Below, piece after piece: positions 11,650-22,392 of a stretch of DNA of 64,000 nt. This DNA comes from Gonapodya prolifera JEL478. Its lineage: Eukaryota; Monoblepharomycota; Monoblepharidomycetes; Monoblepharidales; Gonapodyaceae. Each line of letters opens with the position of its first letter. The stretch's first letter is position 1. Position numbers and translations under genes: made by a program. The notes under the pieces are model-generated. The model was not told where the DNA came from. It searched no databases and was given only the letters and a program-made list of their open reading frames with translations. The stretch lies in NCBI GenBank assembly GCA_001574975.1, contig KQ965745.1, positions 186,001 through 250,000 on the forward strand. The letters run 5' to 3'.

Positions 11650-13315
11650 TTCTTAATTGGAGTTGCATCGAGCGATGAGGGCATAGAGGGAGCAAGAGGG
11701 ATAAGAAGAAGAAAAAAGGTGTGAAAACGAGAAGAAAGAAATGAAGATCGGAGCAGAATTCGGGGAGCGCAAGACGGGCGAGTGATTACGTGACAGGTGA
11801 CAAGGTGTTACCACTCCCCTCGCACCGTCCGCACACACTGCGCACCGGGTACTGCGCATTCTGCACTGCGTAATCAGGCTGCGAGCTGTGTGTTGTGTGC
11901 CGTCCGTGCCGTCCCTCTGCGGCTACTGTGCACTTGCAACGTATCCGTCTGCCACAGCAATCCGACTCCCCACTCCCGCTCTGCACCTCCAGCCCCGCCC
12001 TCATACTCCGCTGATCGCACACGCTTGCGTCGTACTCGCCGCCCCCTCCGCCAGCCGCCGTGCGCAACCTTGCTCAACCCACCTCAACACCCTCCCTTCC
12101 TAATTCTGCGTCTGAATCCTCCGTCGATCCTCTCGGCTCCACTAATCGCACGCTCTCCGTCTCTCTTCCGTATTTCTCGCTGGGCTCCTGTGCTCGCTCA
12201 AATGCCGTCAAAGTCTCGGGGCTTGGGCAGATTCAGGGTCCCTGTCTCGTTCGGAGAGACTGCCGACCGTGGTCACAAACCCTAAGTTCTTCCCCACCCA
12301 AAAAGCAAACCCTCCACCTCATTTGTTTGCATTTACAGTCAACGGAATTCTGACCACTACCCATCATTCTACCCTTGCAAATTGGATCCCCTCTCTATCA
12401 CATCTTGTTTTCACCGGCTCATCTGATCCTTCAGGCGGCTCTGGATCGACTTGAGATCCTCAAACTGTCGACTTTCTCTCTTCCCTTTTACGTACGCCAG
12501 AGCTAATGCCATCCGATATCAAGTCTATCATACTTACGTAAACAAAAAAAGTACCGTCTCTACCGTGCAATCCCCATTCCCTCCTACATGTAGTACATCA
12601 TCACGCTGCGGCGAATTACCTTTTTGCGCGACATTCAAATCCTCAGGAGCCTACCCCTTCTGTTAGTGTGCCGTATCTCTTTCCGTCTTCCATTCAGCGC
12701 GCGAACCCTCCTAGGCGCCGAAATCCAAGATAGGGGCGTCCATCAGCTGTCCATGTGCGATCCTCGAGCTCCACAAGGAAAGTCAAGCTTTACATTACAT
12801 AATTAACAAATGGCGAATGTGCCTGGCTTCAATAAATTTTGGAGGAACGTGATGCTTCCCCTGTGCGCCGCAAACATAGTTGGTTTACCAATGGCATTGA
12901 AAGCTTCTGGATAGATCTTCCATCCTGCTACTAATATAAACTTGGACCTTCGCAGTAGCAGTGCCTGATTCTCTCAGATAATGTATCTTGCTCAATCAGA
13001 CGAAGTCAGAGAACCGCTTTCGCTAAACCACGCGCCTACCTCACTCAAAGCACTCCCGCTCGTCGACATTCGCTCACTTCTGGAATCTGTGCAGCTCATG
13101 TGCATGGGCACGTTTTATCCAAAACACTCCGTGCCGGGTCCCACCCTCCACATTGAATTTTCCCCGCACCCCATCCTCGGTCGGAGCTGTTCGAGATCCA
13201 CGTCGCCTCTATACACGAGACTCGTTCTGCCACCTCCCTCTGCTCATACCCCACGAATCACCCCAAAAGGTGTTTCGAGCTGCGCTGTGACTGGACGCAC
13301 GCACAACACAGTACC
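11650..13315. other. Divergent intergenic region between SFP1-like and DDT/WHIM genes
   Basis: About 1.67 kb separating two genes that point away from each other, so it should contain both promoters and leaders. The part at 11800-12200 is C-rich on the plus strand and carries repeated gcac/tgcg words; 12480-12960 is more A/T-rich. Open frames at 11797-12285 and 12981-13496 show no domain and no plausible splicing into neighbours. Nothing else was recognised. Confidence 0.6.
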
Positions 13316-16300
13316 ATGTCCCCATCGGCCGCCACAGCATCGCGAGGACCGGGGGGAAAGGACGGGAGGGACGGGAAGGATTCGGGGCAATCGAAGACGG
13401 CTGGGGGTCCCAATCAGCGTTCCATCACGCAGTTTTTCAGACCGGGAGCGACAGCAACAGCGGCGCAAGAACCCAAGAGCAATGACGTGGATGTGATGCA
13501 GGGATCGTCAAAGGATCCAGTGAGACTTGAGGCGCCGAAAAATGCTGCCACGGGAAAGACGGACACTCCGATACCCATCGATGTGGACGAGGATGTGCCC
13601 CCCTCCATCACCTACCCCGTGATACCCGCTGCGCCATCGCTTTTGAATCATGGCGCGGTACCGAATGGCGGAGAAGCAATCGCTAACAGGGGGACACCTG
13701 GGCAGTCGCAGTCTGGTAGTTCGGTGTCGCAGTTTGGTGCCGCCAGTCACAAAGGGGTGGCACCCGGAGCGAAGGACGTGGTTGGGAGGGTGAATGGGAT
13801 AGGCACAGGGTCCGTGATGCGGGGTGTGCCGGGCGAGGTGAGTGTTTCGTGGGGAGGGTGGGGGGAGTTTTTGAGCAACAGTATGTACCACGGCCGAACT
13901 TGGGAGGAGGTTTCTTCACGAACGTATCGGACGACAACTACGAGTTATTGGGACGACTTTTGCGCGGGGACGAATTCCGTCTCACGACTGAGCTTTCTCA
14001 CCACGGTTTCACTCATCTTCCAGGTTCCACCATCGCATCACGCTCCTCCCAAAAACCTCAACGCTTCTCACATTCCACCACCCATCTCGCACGGCGCACC
14101 CCCGCCTGGAATCAGTGCTCCTCACTTCTCGCGCACTGTTGCCGTCCCCCCGCTCTTCCCCGGTGGGACCCCCTCATCCCTGCTGGGAACTTCCTTTCCA
14201 GTCCCACACCATTATCCAGTTAATGTACCCGACAGCCCAAAGCGGGGTGCGCAGCATCCGAATGGAGACGGAAAGGGACAGACAAGTCCAGGAAAGGTAA
14301 GTCATAGGATCGCATGTACCCCGCGTCCGTTCTGAGTCTTGAGCGAAACGTGCCACAGCAAACGCAAGCGCACCTGCGACAGACAACTCTCATGTTTGAT
14401 AAACAAGACTCCATGGATGTCGCGGATGGTCGGGAGGAGGTGGGTCGCTAAGCGATTTATGGACAAGTTGCCACGGCCGCACATCCTTATACCATTCTTG
14501 CGGGCCTGGGGTCTCCAGCGTCACCACCCTACCGATCACACATTACCACTGGCTGTCCCCCGACCTCGCCTTCGTATTCTCCCGGACTTGGATCCCCAGG
14601 CTCTGGCGCAAGCTCGCACTCTTCCGGAGCTCCACCCCATCTCGTGCCCACCAGGCGCTCCGGGGCCACGCTCGCTGACGCTTCCCGAGAGTGTCATGCT
14701 TCTGGGTGTGGCCGAGTTTTTGGAGGCGTGGGGTGGCGAGGTGGATATGTTCGATGATGAAGATGAAGGGGAGAGCGCCGGTGTCGCTACGCCCGCTGCT
14801 TCGGCAAATAAGAACGGGAAGGCAGAGGACGAAGAATTCAAATGGGGGGTGTTCCGAAGGGCAGATGCAGGATTTGGTGAGTGCATCACAAATGATTTAC
14901 CTTTTCACAACCTATCTCAGAATTTGGTTTGCTTCCACGAACAAACAACACGTCACGCGAAATGTAGCCTCGCTTGAGCGCCTCCTGTATCAGCCCCCTC
15001 AAATCCGTTTGCCCACCCTTTCAGCCCTCTACGGGCACATTGTTTCTCTTGCCACCTCTGACAACTCCACAATCACTACACTCGCCACATCGGTCTCCTT
15101 TGCCGGCATGGTCGAGGTGGCACTGGCTACCAAAAGACCTGAACTGGCCGAAATGTGGCGCTCGGTCGGGTTCCCGGGCCTGACGCCGGTGGGCCACGTT
15201 GAGACTCTGGCGGCGCTCGTTGACATTGTCGTTGGCACGGAGCGGTTTAGAACCGCGGTGAACAATGCGGCCGAGGCGGTGCAGGACTTTTCGAAGCACA
15301 GATGGGCAAGAGCGCGGAGAAGGAAGGAGCTGGAGCAGGAGTGTTTAAAGAAATTTGAGGAAGTGGATCGGCTGGCCAAAGAGATAGAAGGGGGAGGCCC
15401 AACTGCTCCCGACGGCGGGGAGGTTGCGAAGGAAGGGGATGGACCATCTGCCACGCCTGGTGAATCTAGTAATGGCGAAGCAGGGCCGAAAGTTGAACAG
15501 GAAGCCAACGCTGCTGCAGATGGTTCGCCTGACCAGTTGCCTCCGTCCTCAACCCGAGAGCGTGCTGAACCAAAGACGATGGCTGAACTTCGGCGTGAGA
15601 CTAGGCGGCTCCAGTTGGAGCACAAGCTGGCGATGAAGGAACTGGATGCCTTGCAACGGCAGCTGCGCAAAGTGAAACGCGAGGGGGAGGACGAGGTTGG
15701 AGAAAAGGAGAGGTTGCTTCGAAGGGTTAGGGGTGCCAAGTGGTGCAAGAAGATCGGCTGGGATCGGTTCGGACGGTGCTGGTGGTGGTGGGTACTGGTG
15801 CCTGGAGCAGAGAAGGAACTTGTTAAAGGAAAGAAGAAGCTCGACAAGGAGAAGGAGAGTGTAAAGGAAGACACCAACCTGATAGCAACGGCGACACCCA
15901 AAGAGGACCCTGCGGCAGTTTCAGGAGAGCACCAAGCACCGGTCTTTGGCGTATTGGTGGAAGACCAGGAGGGACCGTTGGTGCCATCTCGGGACCCCAC
16001 ATCTGGCGCTTTGGCAAACCGGAAACGCGCTACTCCTGATGTTTCAGGAGATTCTTCCATGGAGAACCCTGCAGCAAAAAAGGCCAAGGTAGAATCCGGT
16101 GTTGCCGTCTGGACCGCGTCTGTTACCGAGGACGATATCGCTGCGCCTCACCCCACCTCCACTGTCACAGCCCTTGTCGATCTTTCGGCTGACCCGCCAA
16201 CGTCTCCAGCGGTGCGATCGCGTTTCGCCTACCCTCCATCGCTGAACGATCTTGGACGCGTTCTGTTCGCCATGCACGATCGGGGCCAAAGAGAGCGAGC

Positions 16301-17867
16301 CCTCCGAGGGGCATTGGAGGAGGAATTGGAAAGGGTGGGCATTGAAGTGCGTTGGCGGTTCAAGGACATGACACCAGGTGAAGCACGGCATGAGGGCGAG
16401 TTCGCCTTCCAGAGGTTCAGCCAGTGGCTTGAAGAAAGAGGACGGCCCCGCGTACCGGCCAAGGTTGAAACTCCCTCGGATTCGGACGTGGACGTGGTCA
16501 TGGGTGGTGGATCTGTGTCGTCGCCACCTCCGAATGCCGCCGATGCCGGTTGGGCCGAGCTGGTGAAAGGGGATATCCGGCGTCTGTCAGAGCGTTCATG
16601 CGAAATCATGGGTGTCAACGTATCCCACGCCCACGCGGCGTGCGACCAAGCCACGCCTACGGAGTGGTGCGCCGTGTTCCGCAGCGGTCTCGAGGCCCGT
16701 TTCCCCCCACGCAATTCGATTCGGGCAGGACTGGAAATTATGGACAAGATTGGTGAGCAGGCGGGTCCAGCGTGGACGTGGGAGAGGGTCGTGCTGTACC
16801 TCGAGGAAGCCACCACGACCGCGGAGCAGATTCAGAGACGCAACGCGAGGGACAGGACAAAAGGGCGGATTGGGGAAGTTATGATTGAGGAATATGTTGA
16901 TGCGGTCGGTGGGGATGCGTTGGGGCCGTTGGGGCCGTTGGGAGGCAGAGAGTCTGGTGGGAGTTTGCCCGACATGTCTTCTGATCGGCGAATGGCGCTA
17001 CGGTCGTCAACGGGGCGGGGCGCGCAGACGCAGACTGGGCGTGGTGCGAGGAATCAGTCGCAGACGGACCTGAAGCCAGAAGAAGACGAACTGGACCTGT
17101 CGCTGCGTGGGTACACCAAGCGGAGGGCGGCGACCAAGGCGGAGAAAATGACAAAGGAGATGTACGTGACGCGATCGGGAGCGAGCTCGGCTGAGGCGGC
17201 CAAGTCGACCTCGCGTTCTCGATCGGCGCCGGAAACTCGCGTGCGGGAATCGGGGCACGCGTCGCATCGGCGCAAGCCACGGCCCAAGGTGGCGGCGCCC
17301 AAGGCAGATGTGCAACCAAAGAGCAAACGGCTGCGTGGGCATTTGGTCACGCCGCCGAGATCTGATGACTTACCCACGTCGGAGACGAACGGTGCGGATG
17401 GGGAAGATGATAATGGGTCGGATTATGACGAGAGGAAGAGTCATGAGGGGTCCGAGTCAGATGGGGGCGAGGTGTCGGAGAGTGGGTCGGAAGCGTCAGG
17501 AGACACAAGTGTGAGTTTAATTTTTATAATCGCTTTGGCGAGATTTAATTTAATGTTGACGTTGTGCTGACGTGGTCATGACGTTTACGTTTGACAGGGT
17601 GCGGGGCATTACAGCGGGAGCGGGTCTCAGGGACGGGCGACACGAGGCCGGAACAATGCTGGGAAACCACACACCCCGCGAAAGCCACGCGGCCAGCGAC
17701 GCAACTATGCCGAGAGCAGTGGCGAGGAGTCCGACGGCGATTCCGAGACGGGGGAAGGCGGAGGCGACGAGGGACCGGGACCGCGGGAAACAGGTGATGT
17801 GGGGTCGCCGGATGTGGACAAGAAGAAGAGAACGTTGAGGAAGAGGGTTGTTGGAGACGATGAGTGA
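13316..17867 (+). CDS. DDT/WHIM-domain chromatin protein with N-terminal PIP box
   Basis: Likely the non-catalytic subunit of an ISWI-type chromatin remodeller (the ITC1/ACF1/WSTF group). Seen: near residue 40 the motif QRSITQFF, a match to the PCNA-interacting (PIP) consensus Q-x-x-I-x-x-F-F. A Pro-rich linker follows. Then a DDT-like segment (LPESVMLLGVAEFLEAWGGE near 14690, continued after an intron by SLERLLYQPPQIRLPTLSAL near 14970). A long helical WHIM1-like stretch ends in a coiled coil (MAELRRETRRLQLEHKLA). A WHIM2-like site reads KKIGWDRFGRCWWWW near 15760. The C-terminus is basic/acidic and disordered with RGR and KPRG words, ending at 17867 after an intron at about 17511-17597. Exon 1 ends at 13837; the next is probably reached at the acceptor before 14028, which keeps the frame. 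No bromodomain or PHD finger is seen, as expected for fungal ITC1-like proteins. Confidence 0.75.
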
Positions 17868-18430
17868 AGGGTATTAAATAGCAGCAAGGGGCACTAGAGA
17901 TTTTATGTAGATCTTGTTGCGTCAATTGACGTGTCATTATATCCAATTATGGCAACTTCGAGGGCTACTCCAAAGTCTTCCAAAGTCTTCATCTCGGTCT
18001 TTCAGTTCACGCAGACACGAAGAAAAAGGTTCTCTTTTTTGTTCGTCAAGGGCAAAAGAGAGGAAAGGATGAAGGGGGATGAAGGATGGTGGTGGTGTTT
18101 TTTAATTGTGAAAATCAATTTGAACCTGGGGTGCTTATCACTCCACAGTTCCTTGGCCCACCGCTCGGTTGTGGATTGTGGATTGTGCCGGTGTGGAGCC
18201 TCCGGCGATTCTTCATTTGGAGACACAGAGATGGCATCAAATCTCGCACGTGGAATCTGTCGATGGCACGCTCGGCGATGGCAAGGGCATCACCCGAACA
18301 ATGCTCAATTTAATAAATTAAACTGAATAATATGAAGGGAGATGCACTACTCCATCCCGATCCGCCATCCGTTATTTGAAGCGCAAAGCGTGCGTGTTTT
18401 GCACCAATCTGCGATGTCACGCAACGCAGC

Positions 18431-18503
18431 GATAACGATGCCTTTGCGCAAATCGTGGAGACGATAGTCGTTATCTCCGGGGCCGACAGGGGGCGAAGAT
18501 AAG
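18431..18503 (+). promoter_or_regulatory. Cluster of four GATA motifs upstream of the ammonium transporter
   Basis: Within 73 bp there are GATAAC at 18431, GATAG at 18463, TTATCT (AGATAA on the other strand) at 18471 and AGATAAG at 18497. They lie 125-200 bp before the start codon. Fungal ammonium permease genes are classically controlled by GATA factors of nitrogen repression (AreA/Nit2/Gln3 type), which bind HGATAR in clusters. The link to this gene is inferred from motif density and position. Confidence 0.55.
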
Positions 18504-18556
18504 TGCCTGAGGCGCAGGCACAGCGTCTGTGCCACACCCTTGGGTCGCCCGCTGTT

Positions 18557-18562
18557 TATAAA
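18557..18562 (+). promoter_or_regulatory. TATA box candidate of the ammonium transporter
   Basis: A perfect TATAAA lies 70 bp before the ATG at 18627 and just downstream of the GATA cluster. The position fits a core promoter with a short leader, which is usual for strongly expressed genes. Confidence 0.5.
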
Positions 18563-18626
18563 ACTCGATCGCATCACCAACCAGCCAACCGACAGCCTCT
18601 GCACCACCCACACCTGCACTGCTCGA

Positions 18627-20495
18627 ATGGCAGACGACGCTGCAATCAACCCGTGCCCGGCTGCGGTCGACCCTACGACCTATGACTACAGCGCCGCCGG
18701 TGAGCTGGAGCTCCTGCCTGATGTCTGATTTGGGAAGTCCGTCCGCTCAACACACGTCTCCCCACCAGACAACACTTTCATCCTGTTGTCCGCCGCTCTC
18801 GTCATGATCATGACCCCTGGTGAGTGGTTTTTGGCCTGTCGATCACTGCGGGGTACAGCTGCATCTGATAATCACTTTAGGTCTCGGATACTACTACAGC
18901 GGTATGGCGCGGTCCAAGAACGCGCTCACTCTCATCATGCTGTGTTTCATGTCGTTCGCCGTTGTGACCATACAGGTGAGCATTTTTTGCAAGTGTTAAA
19001 TGTGGCGATGATGACCTTAAAGGTTTTCTGCACCCTGTCACAACCTCGCAGTGGTTCATCTTCGGATTCTCGCTCACCTTCTCTGACTCCGGCGGCAAAT
19101 TCTGGGGCGACTGCACATACTGCCTGTTCCGCAACGTCGGCCAGCAGGTCCTCGCCAATGTCATCACCGTCCCCACCATCACCTTCCAGTTCTACCAGCT
19201 CATGTTCGCCACCATCACCCCCGCCCTGATCTTCGGTTCCACCGCTGAGCGTGTGCGTCTGCTGCCTGCTGGTATCTTCGTCTTCCTCTGGTCCACCTTT
19301 GTCTACTGTAAGCAATGCAATGGAAGCTCTAACCCCGCAATATATCTGACCGAAATGCCATTTTCAGCTCCCATTGCGTACTGGGCTTGGTCTGCCAACG
19401 GCTGGCTCAACGTTCTTGGATACCTCGACTTCGCCGGAGGAACCCCCGTCCACACCTCGTCCGGTTTCGCCGGCCTTGCCTTCGCCATCGTCATCGGACG
19501 CCGCAAGCACACCGATGACTTCAAGGCCTCGTCCATCGCCAACGTGTTCCTTGGAACTGGTAAGGATTCCGTCCTGCACCGATTGTCACTGGACTTCAAC
19601 TTATTTTGAACGACTTTCACTCAGCCCTCTTGTGGTTCGGATGGTTCGGCTTCAACGGCGGTTCCGAAATCGCCTCCAACGCCCGCGCTGCCAACGCCAT
19701 GGTTGTCACCAACATTGCCGCTTCCGTCGGAGGTCTCGTCTGGATGCTCCTCGACTACCTCAGCCACAAGAAGGTGTCTGGTCTCGGATTCTGCTCTGGA
19801 GCCGTCGCTGGTCTTGTCGGAATCACCCCGGCCTCCGGGTTCGTCTCGCCAGCGTCCGCTATCGCTATCGGCGGTATTGTATCTGTGGTGTGCAACACCG
19901 TCGTCAAGCTGAAGGGCCACTTCTTCTACGGTGAGTTTAAAGTGCCGCATCTGGTTTGATCCTTGGATTTAATGTTTGCGATCCGACCTCCAGACGACAC
20001 CCTCGACTCGTTCAACGTCCACGGAATCGGTGGTTTCACTGGTGACATCCTCACCGGTATCTTTGCCCAGAAGTGGGTCAAGGCCATGAACATCTACCCC
20101 AACGCCGGCAGTGTCGACTCCGCTTGCATCGACTCCCTCCCCGGCCTCGGCTGGCTCGATGGAAACTGGGTGCAGGTCCCCAAGCAGCTTGCCGGTGCTG
20201 GCGCTGGTGCCGCGTGGGCCTTTGTCCTCACCTACATCATTGTGTTCGTCATGCAGAAGGTAAGCCTTATACCTTGTGACTGCGCAAGGCAAGGGCATCG
20301 CCTGACCACGCCTATCCTCCCTCTCAGATCCCCGGTCTGCAACTCCGTGTCAGTCACGAGACCGAAGTCCTTGGCTCGGACCAAGCCGAGATGGGAGAAG
20401 TCTCGTACGACTACGTCGAGTCGCTGAGCCAGGTGTCCCGCGAGGACATCAAGATGGCCGCGCCTGCGCCTGCCCCCGCTGCCGTGGAGAAGTAA
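18627..20495 (+). CDS. Ammonium transporter, Amt/Mep family
   Basis: Plasma-membrane channel-like carrier that takes up ammonium. Seen after splicing: a short N-terminus (MADDAAINPCPAAVDPTT), then the usual eleven-helix body with DNTFILLSAALVMIMTPGLG, YYSGMARSKNALTLIM, WFIFGFSLTFSD, FAGGTPVHTSSGFAGLAF (first pore His), WFGWFGFNGGSEIASNARAA and NVHGIGGFTGDILTGIFA (second pore His). The cytosolic tail ends APAPAPAAVEK. Length is close to 470 residues, normal for the family. There are seven or so short introns, each with a clean GT-AG. Codon use is strikingly biased to C-ending codons (GTC, ATC, CTC, TCC), far more than in neighbours, which suggests strong expression. The upstream GATA cluster suggests control by nitrogen supply. 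Whether it also senses ammonium, like yeast Mep2, cannot be told. Confidence 0.96.
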
Positions 20496-21057
20496 TCTGG
20501 CGGACGTGGAAAAATTGAGCCTGCATTCTAATGATCATTTTTTGTCGTGTGAGGCTACGTACAGTATCCTGACGTGGGAGAGGTGGTGGAAATGAATAAT
20601 AATTGGTCATTGTCTTTCAAATACATTTAATTCTCACTATTCTTGGGTGCAACTTGGGCATGATCGGAGGCCGTTGAAATATACCAGTCCATCAAACGCC
20701 TTCATGACTAATCGCTGCGCTAACTTGGCCATGATGGGAGCATGATGTGATATCGTTGTAACATCAGCTCATCAAATGCCTCCTTGTATGCCATTTTTGA
20801 GAAGTGGCGTGACACTGACCCCTATCGTAAGGTGTTCTATTGAATGAATAACAAATGAAAAACAAGCTAATTGCTTTTCTGTATCTATCGAATAAACTAG
20901 TGTATACCTATCTCCTGGTATCTGCCGAGACGACCACTGAGGTCGGAACGTGGGCGGCCCTCCGTTTTTGGGGGTGTGAAGGACAAACCGGCAGAACCAC
21001 GGTTCTTTTCCACCTCTTCACCCCAATCTTCAGACGCCAGCGCCCTCTATCGCGACG
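20496..21057. other. Intergenic region between ammonium transporter and elongase
   Basis: About 560 bp holding the transporter 3' UTR, a decayed tandem repeat (annotated separately) and the elongase promoter. No gene was seen. Confidence 0.6.
20649..20785. repeat. Diverged tandem repeat of about 60-65 bp, two copies
   Basis: Copy one (about 20649-20708) and copy two (about 20720-20785) share aacttggscatgat at their left ends and ccatcaaacgccttc versus tcatcaaatgcctcc at their right ends. An insertion of roughly ten bases lies between these parts in copy two. The copies look like an old local duplication in the 3' flank. Confidence 0.5.
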
Positions 21058-22328
21058 ATGGCACTTTCCGCGCTCTCCAATTTCGTCACATCGCTGTTCC
21101 TGAGAGCGCCGCGCCCACCCGGAGAGCGCTTCCTGGTTTCTAACGATGGCTGGATCCCAGACGAAAACCACCTGATTCTGGAACCCATCCTCCACAAATT
21201 GACCTTTGCCATCTTCGGCACATCCCACAGGGACTTCACGTTCACGGCGGGGCAGACATTCTTGTCGTCTGACGCCCAGGTCGCGGCAGGCATTGTCACA
21301 TACCTGTCCCTCGTCTTTGGGGGGAAATATCTCATGAGCCAGCGAGAACCGTACAAGCTCAAGACTCTTTTCTTCTGGCACAACATTATTCTCGTGGCGG
21401 TTTCGGCAGTGCTGCTCTTGCTCATGTTGGAAGTGATCGTGCCCATGTTTTGGCACCACGGGTTTTTCTGGAGCATTTGCGACTCCCGCGCGTATGGAAA
21501 ACACCTGGAGTACCTCTACTATTTCAATTACCTCAGTGGGTCCCGAATTTTTTGGTTTTCTAATTCAATGTGTGACGTTGGTTTCGATCACAGTTAAGTG
21601 GTGGGAACTCCTCGACACCATGTTCCTTGTCGCGAAGAAGAAGCCCCTGGAATTTCTTCATGTGTACCACCATGCCGCGACTATGCTGCTTACTTTTGTT
21701 GAGCTCAAAGGGCAGACAGCAGTGGTGAGTGGTTCCGATGATCCAGGTGCAATTCCCATCTTCCTGATTGCTACGAATCCATCATCACCAGCAATGGGTC
21801 CCAATTGTACTTAACCTCTTTGTCCACGTTGTAATGTACTACTACTACGCTTGGACATCGGTTGGGAAAAAATTCTGGTGGAAGCGCCGTGAGTTACCGT
21901 GTTATCGTTATTTTGTCTCATGTGAAGGGATTCTCACGTGAACATTGGTTCAAGACCTTACGACTCTGCAAATCACCCAGTTCATCATCGACATCTTTGT
22001 GATCTATCTGGTCATGTGGACCCACATGTCTGCTTCGAGGGATTGGCCCGTTTGGCATCTTGGCGACTGTTATGGTGAGGGCGAGTAGCAAATCCCACCG
22101 GAAGCAGATCCAAATTCGTTTTTTGTTTTCGCAGGTGAAGAATTCGCAGGGTTTGTTGGGATGGGAATCATCAGCTCCTACCTTTACCTGTTCGTGGTCC
22201 TCTTCGTGGAGACCTACATCCTCAAAACCCGAGTCCGTGATTCGACTTCTGCGGTTGGCAAAGTCAACGGATCCGCAACAAATGGTGTCGCCAATGGCAA
22301 GACTGCGAAAGTGGGAAAGAGTGAATAA
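21058..22328 (+). CDS. ELO-family very-long-chain fatty acid elongase
   Basis: 3-ketoacyl-CoA synthase that adds two carbons to acyl chains in the ER membrane. Seen: an N-terminal luminal part, hydrophobic helices (HNIILVAVSAVLLLLMLEVI), the conserved YLYYFNYLIKWWELLDTMF built across an intron, KKPLEFLHVYHH with the catalytic His box, FVHVVMYYYYAW, a loop ending TTLQITQFIIDIFVIY, and a last helix SSYLYLFVVLFVETYIL. The tail is short and ends KVGKSE. It has about five introns of 50-90 nt, and a length near 310 residues fits the family. ATG 21058 opens the first exon and follows a pyrimidine-rich leader. HVYHH is the form common in animal-type and polyunsaturated-chain elongases, but the substrate cannot be fixed from this. 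Confidence 0.95.
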
Positions 22329-22392
22329 TTTCAACATTAGAGTAGATGTACGCTGGTTGTTTTATACCCATGCAATTGAACCAGAAAGCTAT

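Larger units (their letters stand above)
17868..18626. other. Intergenic region, DDT gene end to ammonium transporter start
   Basis: About 760 bp. The left part would be the 3' UTR of the DDT gene; the right part is the transporter promoter, annotated separately. A short direct doubling (ccaaagtctt twice) occurs at 17971-17988. No coding sequence was recognised. Confidence 0.6.

Noticed and set aside
11797-12285. Plus-strand open frame in the divergent promoter region
   Set aside because: Low-complexity His/Pro/Arg/Cys-rich translation with no motif and no sensible splice partner. Likely chance in C-rich DNA.
13849-14223. Open frame YVPRPNLGGGFFTNVSDDNYE as a second exon of the DDT gene
   Set aside because: It can be joined to exon 1 by a 44-nt intron, but it then runs out of frame with the following Pro-rich exon. 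Splicing exon 1 directly to the acceptor before 14028 keeps the frame. Not excluded, but less simple.
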